The notes: generated by a model not told the origin, from the letters alone. A DNA stretch of 64,000 bases from an uncultured Pseudoteredinibacter sp. (GCF_947502065.1 NZ_CANMYE010000003.1:248001-312000), one strand, 5' to 3'; shown: positions 25,760 through 35,476, counted from the stretch's first letter. Numbers and translations: made by a program.

Positions 25760-26002
25760 ATGAGCAAGGAACAACCCAACAACCCCTTACATGGCATTAC
25801 CCTGGAAAAGATCGTGGTGCAGTTAGAAGAGCACTATGGTTGGGATGGCTTGGCAAATAGAGTTAATATCAACTGCTTTAAGAATGAGCCCTCAGTGAAG
25901 TCATCATTGAAATTTTTGCGCAGAACACAATGGGCTAGGGATCAAGTTGAAGAACTTTATATTTCAACCTTTGAAAATAAGCCTAAATCACCCTGGGGTT
26001 AA
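25760..26002 (+). CDS. VF530 family small protein (DUF2132)
   Basis: 80 residues. [22 protein letters not shown] and [20 protein letters not shown](R)TQWAR are near-consensus for VF530, a small helical DNA-binding-like fold present in many proteobacteria. The exact cellular role is not established. ATG 25760 is preceded by a weak RBS. It is followed directly by a repeat cluster. Confidence 0.93.
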   Translation: MSKEQPNNPLHGITLEKIVVQLEEHYGWDGLANRVNINCFKNEPSVKSSLKFLRRTQWARDQVEELYISTFENKPKSPWG

Positions 26003-26005
26003 AAA

Positions 26006-26414
26006 GGTCAGAACCTATTGGTTCTCCCCCCGACATTGAATAAATGTTTGCGCTAGCTAGACCAGGGTCGGAACCCCGTGGGCTCTGACCCTCTTCGAAG
26101 CCGGTTTACCTAAATCACAGAATATTACTCATCAAAGTCCGAGTTTCGGGGCTTTTGAATATTCAGTTATTAATTTTACTCTATTGGCTTCGAGTGGGGT
26201 CAGAACCTGCTGGTTCTGACCCCGACACTGCATAATGTTTGCGCTAACTAGACCAGGGGCGGAACCCTGTGGGTTCTGACCCTCTTCGAAGCCGATTTAT
26301 CTAAATCACAGCATATTACTCATCAAAGTCCGAGTTTCGGGGCTTTTAAATATTCAGTTAGTAATTTTACTCTATTGGCTTCGAACGAGGTCAGAACCTA
26401 TTGGTTCTGACCCC
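26006..26414. repeat. Tandem 192-bp repeat with REP-like GGTCAGAACC palindromes
   Basis: Two full tandem units (26006-26197, 192 bp; 26198-26388, 191 bp) and the first ~26 bases of a third. Each unit starts with a palindrome of type GGTCAGAACC-n4-GGTTCTGACC and carries a second, less perfect one ~60 bp later. The best copies are GGGGTCAGAACC/GGTTCTGACCCC at 26196-26223 (12-bp stem) and 26389-26412 (10-bp stem); second-type copies are at 26064-26092 and 26255-26283. The layout is that of a REP/BIME cluster, as mobilised by REP-associated tyrosine transposases. None is encoded in the window. Confidence 0.92.
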
Positions 26415-26445
26415 GGTATCGTTTATAAAAAAACGGCACAAAAAA

Positions 26446-26464
26446 AGCCGCGCTAGGCGCGGCT
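26446..26464 (-). terminator. Rho-independent terminator of paaZ
   Basis: AGCCGCGC-tag-GCGCGGCT, 8-bp GC stem with a 3-nt loop. On the minus strand it is followed by a T-run (A-run 26441-26446 on plus). It lies 74 bp beyond the paaZ stop. Confidence 0.9.
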
Positions 26465-26537
26465 TGAAGTTACTGCGGGAACAGTATGATCGACTGAATC
26501 AATTCGCTATGAGCCTTCAGTCAGTTGCAAGAAAGAC

Positions 26538-28592
26538 TTACTCGTCTTCCTCACGCTCAACCAAGGTCATAATATTATAAAGCGCTACTGGCTCGTCGTG
26601 TTGGTTGCGAACTTCGACATCCCACACAACCACGCCGTTGGCTTTATCTTCATCTGGACGCTTGTCTTTCTTAATTTTCTTCTTACAAGTCAAACGCGTT
26701 TGAATGGTATCACCAATACCAACAGGCTCTACAAAGCGTAGATTTTCCAAACCGTAGTTGGCCAATACTGGGCCAGGTGCTGGATCAACAAACATACCTG
26801 CGGCGGCACTGATAATAAAGTAACCGTGTGCTACTCGCTTACCAAATAGCGAATCAGCAACAGCTGTTTCATCAAAGTGCGCATAGAAATGATCACCAGA
26901 GATACAACCAAAGTTAACAATATCAGCTTCGGTAACTGTGCGCTTATGGGTAATCAAAGTGTCACCGATACGAACTTCATTAAAGTTCTTACGGAATGGG
27001 TGAACCTTATCGATTAATTGCTCAGAACCTGGGTTAAATTCTTTGGTAATCGCCGTCATGGTAGTTGGCGATGCCTGAATCGCAGTACGCTGCATATAGT
27101 GTTTTACCGAACGCAAACCACCGAGCTCCTCACCACCACCAGCGCGACCTGGGCCACCATGTACCAAGGTAGGCATTGGAGAGCCGTGACCCGTTGATTC
27201 TTTGGCACACTCTTGGTTTAACACCAACATACGACCGTGATAAGCCGCAGTACTTAGAATAACTTTTGCAGCTTCTTGATCATCCGCCGTAACCAAAGAT
27301 CCCGCCAAACTACCTTTACCCATCTTCGCCAGCTCGATAGCGTCTTCGGTGGAATCATAAGGCATCATAGTGGTTACTGGACCGAAAGCTTCAACCGAAT
27401 GCGGCACTTCAGTGCTTAAAGGCTTATCGCAGTACAGAACCGTACTTGGGAAGAAGGCACCTTTGTCTTTATCAGCACCGACAACATCAAAATCATCATT
27501 ACCGCCGTAAACTACTTCGGCAGCTTCACATAAGCTATTAACGGCAGAGCGAACATCGGCCATTTGATCGCGACCAACCAATGCCCCCATGCGCACACCT
27601 TCAGCGGCTGGATCACCAATTTTAATACCATCCAAACGCTTAGCTAAGGCTTCTTGTACGGCTTCAACACGATCACGCGGCACAATAGTACGACGAATTG
27701 CGGTACATTTTTGCCCCGCTTTAGTGGTCATTTCTTTGGCCACTTCTTTGATAAACAAATCAAATTCTGGACTGCCTGGCTCAACACCCGCACCTAGAAT
27801 TGAACAGTTTAATGAATCCGCTTCCATGGTAAATGGAATCGATTTAGCCACAATATTTGGATGCGAGCGAAGCATTTGACCAGTGGAAGCAGAGCCTGTG
27901 AAGGTCACTACATCCTGCTCGTTTAGGCGATTTAATGTATCGCCAACGCTACCACAAATTAACTGAATGGCGCCGTCTGGCAAAATACCTGAATCAACAA
28001 TTTCTTTAACCATAACTTCGGTTAAATAAGAAGATGCCGTTGCCGGTTTAATAATTACTGGCATACCGGCAGCAATACTTGGCGCCATTTTTTCTAAAAA
28101 GCCCCAGCATGGAAAGTTAAAGGCATTGATGTGAACAGCCACACCTTCTTTGGGCACCAATACGTGACGACCTAAAAAGGTACCATTAGCAGAAAGTCGC
28201 TCTACGCCCTCTTCCAACCAAAAGGTTTCATTTGGCATCTCGCGACGTACTAATGAAGAGTAGGTAAACAAAGTACCTAAACCGCCTTCAATATCTACCC
28301 AACTATCAGCTTTCGTTGCGCCAGTCCAAGCCGATACGGCATAAAATTTATCTTTAATGGACATCAAGTGCTGGGCCAAAGCCTTTAGGCGATTAGCACG
28401 CTCATGGGATGTCATAGCGCGAAGTGCACGGCCACCCACAGTGCGGCCATAATCAATAGCCGCCTGGAAATCGACGCCTTTACTGCTCACACTGGCAATG
28501 GCATCACCGTTAATGGCGTTGTACACCATAACTCCATCGTCTTGACCTTCCAGCCATTGTCCGTTGACGTAACTCTGCAGTTTTTTGCTCAT
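26538..28592 (-). CDS. paaZ: Bifunctional oxepin-CoA hydrolase / 3-oxo-5,6-dehydrosuberyl-CoA semialdehyde dehydrogenase
   Basis: 684 residues, matching PaaZ length. PaaZ opens the oxepin-CoA ring in aerobic phenylacetate degradation and oxidises the aldehyde with NADP. The N-terminal aldehyde dehydrogenase domain (~1-525) has a conserved Glu in FTMEADSLN and the catalytic Cys in [11 protein letters not shown]. The C-terminal MaoC-type hotdog (R)-hydratase domain (~540-675) has the dyad segment [14 protein letters not shown]. It is divergent from paaK; the other paa genes (ring epoxidase paaABCDE, paaG etc.) are not in the window. The 496-bp divergent spacer holds several inverted and direct repeats that are candidate operators. 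Confidence 0.95.
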   Translation of the reverse strand: MSKKLQSYVNGQWLEGQDDGVMVYNAINGDAIASVSSKGVDFQAAIDYGRTVGGRALRAMTSHERANRLKALAQHLMSIKDKFYAVSAWTGATKADSWVDIEGGLGTLFTYSSLVRREMPNETFWLEEGVERLSANGTFLGRHVLVPKEGVAVHINAFNFPCWGFLEKMAPSIAAGMPVIIKPATASSYLTEVMVKEIVDSGILPDGAIQLICGSVGDTLNRLNEQDVVTFTGSASTGQMLRSHPNIVAKSIPFTMEADSLNCSILGAGVEPGSPEFDLFIKEVAKEMTTKAGQKCTAIRRTIVPRDRVEAVQEALAKRLDGIKIGDPAAEGVRMGALVGRDQMADVRSAVNSLCEAAEVVYGGNDDFDVVGADKDKGAFFPSTVLYCDKPLSTEVPHSVEAFGPVTTMMPYDSTEDAIELAKMGKGSLAGSLVTADDQEAAKVILSTAAYHGRMLVLNQECAKESTGHGSPMPTLVHGGPGRAGGGEELGGLRSVKHYMQRTAIQASPTTMTAITKEFNPGSEQLIDKVHPFRKNFNEVRIGDTLITHKRTVTEADIVNFGCISGDHFYAHFDETAVADSLFGKRVAHGYFIISAAAGMFVDPAPGPVLANYGLENLRFVEPVGIGDTIQTRLTCKKKIKKDKRPDEDKANGVVVWDVEVRNQHDEPVALYNIMTLVEREEDE

Positions 28593-28618
28593 CTAGGCCT
28601 CACTTTTATTGTTTAGTC

Positions 28619-28637
28619 ATCACAAGCCACTTGTGAT
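28619..28637. promoter_or_regulatory. Inverted repeat ATCACAAG-N3-CTTGTGAT upstream of paaZ
   Basis: Perfect 8-bp arms (28619-28626 and 28630-28637) with spacer CCA, 27 bp before the paaZ start on the minus strand. The position in the leader suits a repressor site or a small mRNA hairpin. Confidence 0.6.
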
Positions 28638-28695
28638 TAACATTGGGCGGGGTCGATTTTGCTATCACCAGCATTAACTGTGATTGCGATACATA

Positions 28696-28725
28696 TTAGT
28701 AACACTGTTGTAACACCGTTACTAA
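28696..28725. promoter_or_regulatory. Inverted repeat TTAGTAAC-N14-GTTACTAA in paaZ/paaK spacer
   Basis: Perfect 8-bp arms at 28696-28703 and 28718-28725 with a 14-bp spacer that itself contains TGTTGTAACA. The 30-bp span fits a dimer-of-dimers or TetR/GntR-type operator. Phenylacetate genes are commonly repressed by PaaX or PaaR and de-repressed by phenylacetyl-CoA; linkage of this site to either is inference. Confidence 0.6.
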
Positions 28726-28791
28726 AAAGCACCACCAAAAATTTTGGCAGTGCTTTTATCTTGCTTTGCAAAGACTTTAGATAAATCTCTA

Positions 28792-28828
28792 CACATCGAC
28801 CTTTACACGTCGACTCTTGCACATCGAC
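28792..28828. repeat. Three CACRTCGAC boxes at 14-bp spacing
   Basis: CACATCGAC (28792-28800), CACGTCGAC (28806-28814) and CACATCGAC (28820-28828), each starting 14 bp after the last. Phased direct repeats in a regulatory spacer suggest cooperative binding of a regulator or simple slippage duplication. Confidence 0.7.
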
Positions 28829-29088
28829 TAAAGTTGAAAAAAGTATATGATACAAAAATAGTGCTTACAACGGATTTTTCGTGTTATATTTGATTGAAAT
28901 CAGGGCGAGCACCCCGCGATTATGTTGTTAAAAATAAAATATTGCATGTAAATCAATAACTTATAAGATTAACAAGATAAACATAAAATTATAAACGCCC
29001 AAACGTCACAACGATAAATCGAAACTCAAGGCGATATTGACGAGTTTCCCCATAAAATTATTCCGGATCTAGCACCTGGAGGCAGACA

Positions 29089-30390
29089 GTGACCAGAGAA
29101 GTGATAAGCGATGAACTTGAATCCATCGAAAAAGCCAGCATTGATGAGCTGCGGGCTTTGCAATTGGAAAGAATGCAGAAAAGCCTGCATCACGCTTATG
29201 AGAATTCCCCCCATTATCGCAAGGCATTCGATGCCCACGGTGTTCACCCAAGCGAGCTGAAAGAGCTTTCCGATCTCGCCAAATTTCCATTTACCACCAA
29301 ACAAGATTTGCGTGAGAACTACCCTTTTGGAATGTTTGCCACCCCCATGGACGATATCGTTCGAGTGCATGCTTCAAGTGGCACAACCGGCAAACCAACG
29401 GTAGTGGGTTACACCCAAAATGATATCGACACTTGGGCCAATGTCGTCGCCCGCTCCATTCGCGCCGCTGGTGGCCGCCGTAAAGATCTTGTGCATGTAG
29501 CTTATGGTTACGGCTTATTCACCGGAGGCCTAGGTGCTCACTATGGTGCCGAGCGCTTGGGCTGTACAGTTATTCCAATGTCTGGCGGACAAACTGAAAA
29601 GCAAGTTCAGCTGATTCAGGACTTTAATCCAAACATCATCATGGTTACCCCTTCTTATATGCTAAACATTGCCGATGAGATGGAGCGCCAGGGTATTGAT
29701 CCACACAAACTAAACCTACGCCTAGGTATTTTTGGTGCCGAGCCTTGGACTGGCTCGATGCGCGAAGAGCTAGAGCAGCGCTTAGGCATTGATGCTATTG
29801 ATATCTATGGCCTTTCCGAAGTTATGGGGCCAGGTGTAGCCATGGAATGTGCCGAAACCAAAGATGGCCCGACGATTTGGGAAGATCACTTCTACCCAGA
29901 AATTATCAATCCCGAAACTGGCGAAGTGGTACCTGATGGCGAAGAAGGTGAGCTGGTATTTACCAGTTTAAGCAAAGAAGCCCTGCCGATTATTCGCTAC
30001 CGCACCCGCGACCTTACCCGTTTGCTACCAGGCACAGCACGTACCATGCGCCGCATGGATCGTATTACCGGTCGTAGCGACGATATGCTTATTATTCGTG
30101 GTGTTAACGTATTCCCTACACAGATCGAAGAACAGATTATCGGCACTACTGGGTTAGCACCTCACTATATGATCGAAGTTAATCGTGATGGCAACTTGGA
30201 CACCATGAGCGTACAAGTAGAGAGCCAAGATAATATGGACGATGCTCAAAAGCAGCTCACCTCGAAAGAACTGCAACACCATATTAAATCGATCGTTGGC
30301 GTATCTACCCGCATTGAGATTGTGCCACCTGGCTCAGTACCTCGCTCAGAAGGCAAGGCCAAGCGCGTGATCGATCACCGTAAACTGTAG
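29089..30390 (+). CDS. paaK: Phenylacetate-CoA ligase
   Basis: 433 residues from a GTG start with a good RBS (TGGAGG) 8 nt upstream. It activates phenylacetate to phenylacetyl-CoA with ATP, the first step of the paa pathway. The adenylate-forming enzyme motif is ASSGTTGKPTVVGY (~residues 93-106). YGLSEVMGPGVAMEC and the hinge region GRSDDMLIIRGVNVFP (~residue 325) are diagnostic of PaaK. Cytoplasmic. Divergent from paaZ. A 20-bp palindrome follows at 30412-30431 (ATCGTCTCAT/ATGAGGCGAT), possibly its 3' end. Confidence 0.96.
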   Translation: MTREVISDELESIEKASIDELRALQLERMQKSLHHAYENSPHYRKAFDAHGVHPSELKELSDLAKFPFTTKQDLRENYPFGMFATPMDDIVRVHASSGTTGKPTVVGYTQNDIDTWANVVARSIRAAGGRRKDLVHVAYGYGLFTGGLGAHYGAERLGCTVIPMSGGQTEKQVQLIQDFNPNIIMVTPSYMLNIADEMERQGIDPHKLNLRLGIFGAEPWTGSMREELEQRLGIDAIDIYGLSEVMGPGVAMECAETKDGPTIWEDHFYPEIINPETGEVVPDGEEGELVFTSLSKEALPIIRYRTRDLTRLLPGTARTMRRMDRITGRSDDMLIIRGVNVFPTQIEEQIIGTTGLAPHYMIEVNRDGNLDTMSVQVESQDNMDDAQKQLTSKELQHHIKSIVGVSTRIEIVPPGSVPRSEGKAKRVIDHRKL

Positions 30391-30550
30391 CTCAAAGCAC
30401 GTGATACACGGATCGTCTCATATGAGGCGATTCGGTATTGCTTTACATGTAATTAAGTGTTTAACTAGCAATTAGTTGCCTGAAACAGGCGCTGAAACAA
30501 AAATAATAAGCTCTAGCCCTAATCGGTAAAACCGATACGAGGTAGCCGAG

Positions 30551-31057
30551 ATGTCCGTCAAGCCAGACCCCAATCGCCAAGCTGTGCAGGCGCTCTATCA
30601 GCAGAATCAATCTGCCTTGCTGCGCTTTTTACGTTTTCGCCTTGGTAGCAGCAGCGAAGCTGAAGATATCGCTCAAGACGCTTATCATAATTTGATTCGT
30701 AGTGAGAATACCGAAACCCTTGAAAACCCTAGGGCCTACCTATTCCAAACAGCGGCCAATCTAGCGCTAAATCGTATTAGAAAACTGCGTCGCCATACCA
30801 ACTATCAACAGCTGACCGAAGCCGATAGAGAGTCTCAAGAGGCACCAGCACCTGAGCAATCTGTATTGGCCCAGCAAGATCTCGAGCGAATCGAACATGT
30901 ACTTGAACGCTTACCGGAAAAGTGCCGCCAAGCCTTTATTCTGAGCCGGGTACAGCACTACAGCTACCGGCAAATCAGCGAAGAGCTAGATGTCGCCGTT
31001 AGCACCGTGGAAAAGTACCTGATTCGTGCCTTAAAAGAGATGCGAGAAGCGCTTTAA
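30551..31057 (+). CDS. ECF sigma factor, FecI type
   Basis: 168 residues. Sigma region 2 spans ~15-80 (LLRFLRFRLGSSSEAEDIAQDAYHNLIR) and region 4 ~115-165 (LPEKCRQAFILSRVQHYSYRQI, then VSTVEKYLIRAL). No region 3 or 1, as in ECF factors. It is followed by a fecR-type anti-sigma gene and a TonB receptor with a signalling domain, the standard cell-surface signalling trio. It is predicted to direct transcription of the receptor gene when ligand is bound outside. Confidence 0.95.
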   Translation: MSVKPDPNRQAVQALYQQNQSALLRFLRFRLGSSSEAEDIAQDAYHNLIRSENTETLENPRAYLFQTAANLALNRIRKLRRHTNYQQLTEADRESQEAPAPEQSVLAQQDLERIEHVLERLPEKCRQAFILSRVQHYSYRQISEELDVAVSTVEKYLIRALKEMREAL

Positions 31058-31181
31058 TGCCGCAAAAACTGGGATCTGATTAGCTCAGCCACTGAAATCC
31101 AAATTTTCTGCAACTAATGCAGGAGGCTATGGCATACTTGTGTGTCTATAGAGGTAAGTAGATACACGAGATAACGCAGGA

Positions 31182-32276
31182 ATGGCCGAAAACAATTTTG
31201 CTAACGCAGCAAACGACGAGCTGGGAAAGCCCCAGCGTGCGCCGAGCCCTGAGGACCTTTCCTGGCCAGCCGACTCAGCTGTGGATGAAGCCGCTGAAAC
31301 TTGGCTAATCCGCATACAATCCCCCAGTTTTTCGCAATCTGAAGAGCATGAGTTCTTTCAGTGGCTGGAATCTAGCCCCGCCAATCAAGCCGCCTACCTG
31401 CGTGCAGAAGCACTTTGGCATAGCTTGGGTCATTCACCAGAGTTAGATGAACGCCTCAATAGCTCTAAGGCTCGCAGCAAAAATTGGGCACTTTGGGGCA
31501 GCTTAGCGACCGCCGCCACCTTAGCTGCTGTAGCGCTATTGCCAAGTTGGGGACTTTTAAACGGTCAACAGGTAGAAACTGGAACCGGCGAGCAACTGCA
31601 AATAAGTCTTACCGATGGCAGCCGAGTGCAACTGAACACCCAGTCTTCCCTAAACATCGAAATGCATGATGATTATCGCCTGTTAGAGTTAGATCACGGC
31701 GAGGTATATTTTGATGTCGCCCACGATCCAAGTAGGCCCTTAATTGTAAAAATCAACGGCGCCTATGTGCGAGTTTTAGGTACACGATTTAACGTGTTTA
31801 CTGATGAGACCCGAAGCGAGGTTACTGTTGCTGAAGGCAGTGTTGATGTTAGCACTGATAAATCATTAAGCGAACTGAGCCAGCTCAGCTACCGCAGTAA
31901 ACAAGCATTAAGTGCCAACCAGCAGGTTCAATTAAAATACCTCAACAGCAACAATTGGTTGGAAGAGCTACTCGGTAAAGTCCCTGCTAGTAAGCGCAGC
32001 GAAGTTAGCAGCGTTAACAGTAGCGATGTAATGGCATGGCAACGTGGCGAAGCCATTTACAACGGCAACCAATTGAGTGAAGTGATAGATGATTTGAATC
32101 GCTATTACCCAGGCGGCATTCGCTTACAAGATGAAGCATTAGGCCAGCAAACCTTAGTCGCCGCCCTACGCCTTGATGACAAAGAAGCCGCACTGAATAC
32201 TTTGGCAAGCAGTATGTCTTTAGATATTGTTAAACTGGCCAATGACGAAATTCTGTTAAAAGCACAACGAAAGTAA
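31182..32276 (+). CDS. FecR-family anti-sigma/sigma regulator
   Basis: 364 residues. The N-terminal cytoplasmic DUF4880 helix region (ETWLIRIQSPSFS, then FFQWLESSPANQAAYLRAEALW) binds the sigma factor. A single TM lies at ~110-128 (LATAATLAAVALLPSWGLL). The periplasmic FecR domain (TGTGEQLQISLTDGSRVQLN and RVLGTRFNVF and VTVAEGSVDV) follows, with a C-terminal STN-like end (IYNGNQLSEVIDDLNRYYPG). It transmits receptor occupancy to the ECF factor encoded 124 bp upstream. The AGGA motif abuts the ATG, so the spacing is unusual. Confidence 0.93.
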   Translation: MAENNFANAANDELGKPQRAPSPEDLSWPADSAVDEAAETWLIRIQSPSFSQSEEHEFFQWLESSPANQAAYLRAEALWHSLGHSPELDERLNSSKARSKNWALWGSLATAATLAAVALLPSWGLLNGQQVETGTGEQLQISLTDGSRVQLNTQSSLNIEMHDDYRLLELDHGEVYFDVAHDPSRPLIVKINGAYVRVLGTRFNVFTDETRSEVTVAEGSVDVSTDKSLSELSQLSYRSKQALSANQQVQLKYLNSNNWLEELLGKVPASKRSEVSSVNSSDVMAWQRGEAIYNGNQLSEVIDDLNRYYPGGIRLQDEALGQQTLVAALRLDDKEAALNTLASSMSLDIVKLANDEILLKAQRK

Positions 32277-32322
32277 AATAATAATTCCTAGCCGCCCCCG
32301 GCATAGGAAACTGAAAATAAAA

Positions 32323-32355
32323 GGGTCAAATAGACCCACGCAGAGTGGATCTGCG
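32323..32355 (+). promoter_or_regulatory. Two small hairpins in the receptor gene leader
   Basis: GGGTC-aaata-GACCC (32323-32337) is followed at once by CGCAGA-gtgga-TCTGCG (32339-32355), ~30 bp before the TTG start of the TonB receptor gene. Either an attenuator between fecR and the receptor gene or leader structure. Confidence 0.5.
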
Positions 32356-32385
32356 CAACAATAATGATAATACTCAGGAATTGCC

Positions 32386-34917
32386 TTGCGTGATCAAAAG
32401 GCCCTAATCAACTGGCGATTGCAGCCGCGAATTGCTGTCGCTGCGATAACTGCGTTAGCAGCGATAGTGCCCTGCCCGCTCGTCGCTCAAAATTCAGAAC
32501 AGCTCATTAGTAGTATTAGCCAAGCGCAACGCGAAAAATCATTTCAGTTTAATATCCCCGCTGGCCCCTTAGCTGCCGCTATTTTGGAACTGGCAAGAGC
32601 CAGCAAAATTAATATTGCGATCCCCAGCCACTTAATCTCAGACCAACAAAGCCCCGCAGTACAGGGCAAGATGACCATTGAGCTTGCTTTGCAAGCACTA
32701 CTGTCGAACAGCAATCTGCAGCTCAGCTGGCAAAACGAACAATTATTGCTAAGCAAAAAAGATCACATTGCTGCTGAAAAAATAACTGCGACACGAGCCT
32801 TGCCACCTCTCGGTGAAGATCACTATCGCCCAATTGAGGAGGTGATAGTGACCGCTCAACGCTATCGTCAAAACTTGCAACAAGTACCTATCGCGCTGAG
32901 TGTAATTGATGATGTTCAAATCGACGGCGCCGAAATTAACGACTTACAAGAAATTGCCTATCGTACACCGGGACTTTCTATTAGCTCTTACAGTCTTGGG
33001 CAGCCTTCAATTCACCTACGAGGAATCGGCTCAAATGATGATGGCGCCGCGATGGATTCCTCAGTGGTGCTATTCGTCGATGATGTCTATATAGGTCGTA
33101 TATCTAATATCGATTTGGATATATTGGATGTTCAACAGGTAGAAGTTTTGCGTGGACCTCAAGGTACTCTATATGGCAAAAACTCTATCGGTGGTGCCAT
33201 TAATATCCGCACTCAACAAGCCAGCGCCGATAAGCAGCTTCGATTCAAATTGGGCCTTGGTAACTATAATTCCCGCCAACTGCAGTTAAGTGCCAATGGA
33301 GCACTCGACGAGCTAGAACAATGGCAAGCCAGACTGACGGCCGATCATCAATATCGTGATGGCTGGCAAAATAATCTAGTTCGCGGCGGCGAAAAGCAGA
33401 TGGGGAAAATAAAGACTCGCCTGCGAGGCCAATTACGCCACCAATTTGATGAGCAGTTTGATGCTGATTGGAATCTGGATTTCAGCCGAGACGATCTCAA
33501 TTCCACTGGTCGTATTCCGGTTTCTGCAAGAGTCCCCCTGAATCGTCAAGACCACAATGGCAGCGCACTTCCCACTCAGCTATTTGCTGAGCTAGGCGGT
33601 AACTATGAAAACGCTACTAACGATTTGGCAGGCTATACCGATCGTACAATATGGGGGGGGTCCCAGCGCCTAAGGTGGCAGCGGGAACAATGGCAGCTGA
33701 GCAGCATTAGCGCCTACCGCCAAAGCCAATTTGATTGGCTAGAAGATTCATCGGGCTTACCAGCCAGCGCAACCGCTCAAACCGTCGACTTAAATGTTAC
33801 CGAGAGTTATCGTGAATACTCCCAAGAATTTCGCTTTCAGTGGCAAGCACGAGAAGATTGGCGTTTGATCGCAGGTATTTATTATTTGAGGGAACTTACA
33901 CGCCGTAAAGAAACCTTTTTCTTTACCGGTGCCGAGGCAGTTTCACAGCAGTTTAACATCACCCAAAATCTCGCCTTGTTTGGTGAGATAGAGTGGAATA
34001 TTGGTGAAAAAAATCATATCAGTGTCGGGGCGCGATACAACTATGATAAAAAGACCCTAAATCAAAGCGCACTTAACGGAAACTCTCCTGCCATCATATT
34101 ACAAGACTTTGAACATCAGCAAAGTAATAGCTGGCAGGACTTTTCACCTCGCTTAACCTGGCGACATCAATTACAAGATGAATTAATGGTATATGGCTCG
34201 ATTGCCGAGGGCATCAAAAGCGGAGGCTTTCAAGGAGTCCCCGGAAATATTGAGGCAGCCCAAAGGGTTATTCAACCAGAGTCGGCTTGGCAATATGAAA
34301 TGGGGCTAAAAGCACAATGGCAAAATCGTTGGCGCTTAAACTTAGCGACCTTCGTTACCCGCTATCAAGATTTACAGGTCGTACAGTTTCGAACCATTGA
34401 TAACTTCGGTGTATTCGAAACGACCAATGCCACCTCTGCCCGCTTATCAGGTATTGAACTAGAGGCCGTTTACTCGCCAAACTCACATTGGTCATTAAAC
34501 GGAAGCTACGCTTATCTGCATGCACGCTACGATCGTTTTTTAGCTGCGGACGGCCGTGATTACAAAGGCAGTATTCTTAGACAATCCCCAGAACACACTG
34601 CCAATTTAAGCGCTAACTATCAACGTAACATAGATGACGGCCTATTTAGCGGAAAGCTGAATTGGCACTTAGGCGTTCAATATCAGGGCGAAAGTTATCG
34701 CGAGCCAAACAATCAGATTACCATACAGCCGGCCATCACATTATTGGACAGCAAGCTCAGCTGGCAGCCCAACGATAAGCCTTGGAAACTGAGCATCTGG
34801 GGTAAAAACTTGAGCGATCGAGCCTATATCACCCACCTTTATATTTTGGGCGGCAACGATTATGCCCTTTACGGTACTCCTAGGACATTTGGTTTAAGCG
34901 TGGAAGCGACACTGTAG
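32386..34917 (+). CDS. TonB-dependent receptor with N-terminal signalling (STN) domain
   Basis: 843 residues from a TTG start; AGGA lies ~6 nt upstream and no in-frame ATG precedes the signal peptide (AVAAITALAAIVPCPLVAQ). The mature N-terminus has a secretin/TonB short domain (FNIPAGPLAAAILELARASKINIAI, about 50-115) as in FecA/FpvA-type transducers. A TonB box-like EEVIVTAQRYRQ and a plug domain (RGPQGTLYGKNSIGGAINI) follow, then a ~600-residue barrel ending FGLSVEATL. It imports an unknown ligand (siderophore, vitamin or oligosaccharide) and signals to the FecR/FecI pair upstream. Confidence 0.93.
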   Translation: MRDQKALINWRLQPRIAVAAITALAAIVPCPLVAQNSEQLISSISQAQREKSFQFNIPAGPLAAAILELARASKINIAIPSHLISDQQSPAVQGKMTIELALQALLSNSNLQLSWQNEQLLLSKKDHIAAEKITATRALPPLGEDHYRPIEEVIVTAQRYRQNLQQVPIALSVIDDVQIDGAEINDLQEIAYRTPGLSISSYSLGQPSIHLRGIGSNDDGAAMDSSVVLFVDDVYIGRISNIDLDILDVQQVEVLRGPQGTLYGKNSIGGAINIRTQQASADKQLRFKLGLGNYNSRQLQLSANGALDELEQWQARLTADHQYRDGWQNNLVRGGEKQMGKIKTRLRGQLRHQFDEQFDADWNLDFSRDDLNSTGRIPVSARVPLNRQDHNGSALPTQLFAELGGNYENATNDLAGYTDRTIWGGSQRLRWQREQWQLSSISAYRQSQFDWLEDSSGLPASATAQTVDLNVTESYREYSQEFRFQWQAREDWRLIAGIYYLRELTRRKETFFFTGAEAVSQQFNITQNLALFGEIEWNIGEKNHISVGARYNYDKKTLNQSALNGNSPAIILQDFEHQQSNSWQDFSPRLTWRHQLQDELMVYGSIAEGIKSGGFQGVPGNIEAAQRVIQPESAWQYEMGLKAQWQNRWRLNLATFVTRYQDLQVVQFRTIDNFGVFETTNATSARLSGIELEAVYSPNSHWSLNGSYAYLHARYDRFLAADGRDYKGSILRQSPEHTANLSANYQRNIDDGLFSGKLNWHLGVQYQGESYREPNNQITIQPAITLLDSKLSWQPNDKPWKLSIWGKNLSDRAYITHLYILGGNDYALYGTPRTFGLSVEATL

Positions 34918-35188
34918 AAACATACTGCGAAGTAATCAATAAAAGTCATTCACAGCTGTTTGTCGTGGCTAGTTCAGCTCCCCCACAACCTGCAGCTAGT
35001 TCTAAACAACTTTCAGAGCACACACCGAAACAGAAACCTTTTCCTTTTGGGCGGTCTGTATGGAGGTTATTCTCCACTGTGGTGTTATATGGCTTGAGCC
35101 CTATCTAGCCTTTAGCTTTGAATTGTGCAAGGATTAATCAACTTGTCTAACCGTCGCGGCAAGGCTCACATAACAGCAATAAGAAGAG

Positions 35189-35476
35189 ATGATGACTATG
35201 TCCACTCCCCAGGATGTGCAGACGCTTATCCGTAAAAAAAACCGCCTTCGCCTAATCATGGCGCTGGTCATTATGGCCTTGTACTTTGGCTTCGCCCTTG
35301 GTTATGGCCCACTGAATGAACTCTTTGCCGAGAAAATGGCCGGTAGCCTCATACCCTTTGGCTTGGTTTACTTTGTAGGCCTGATTTTTAGCTTTGTAAT
35401 CATTGAAATGATCTATCTAAAAATAGCCAAGCAGCTCGACCCGAAAGAAGATGAGGTAAGCCATTATGCGAAATAA
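35189..35476 (+). CDS. DUF485 inner membrane protein
   Basis: 95 residues with two TM helices (RLIMALVIMALYFGFALGYG and LVYFVGLIFSFVIIEMIYL). DUF485 (YjcH) proteins are encoded directly before ActP-type symporters and probably modulate them. Overlaps the actP-like gene by 11 bp. The start at 35189 has GAAGAGATG upstream; ATG 35192 or 35198 are alternatives. Confidence 0.92.
   Translation: MMTMSTPQDVQTLIRKKNRLRLIMALVIMALYFGFALGYGPLNELFAEKMAGSLIPFGLVYFVGLIFSFVIIEMIYLKIAKQLDPKEDEVSHYAK

Larger units (their letters stand above)
28593..29088. other. Divergent paaZ/paaK regulatory region
   Basis: 496 bp, AT-rich, no ORF I believe in. It contains three separately listed structures: an 8-3-8 inverted repeat close to paaZ, an 8-14-8 inverted repeat and a triplet of 14-bp spaced CACRTCGAC boxes. 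The paaK side (28830-29060) shows only AT-rich DNA. Confidence 0.7.

Noticed and set aside
28792..28828. CRISPR-like direct repeats or replication iterons
   Set aside because: Only three 9-bp boxes at 14-bp spacing, no spacers of 30 bp and no replication gene nearby; kept only as a regulatory repeat.
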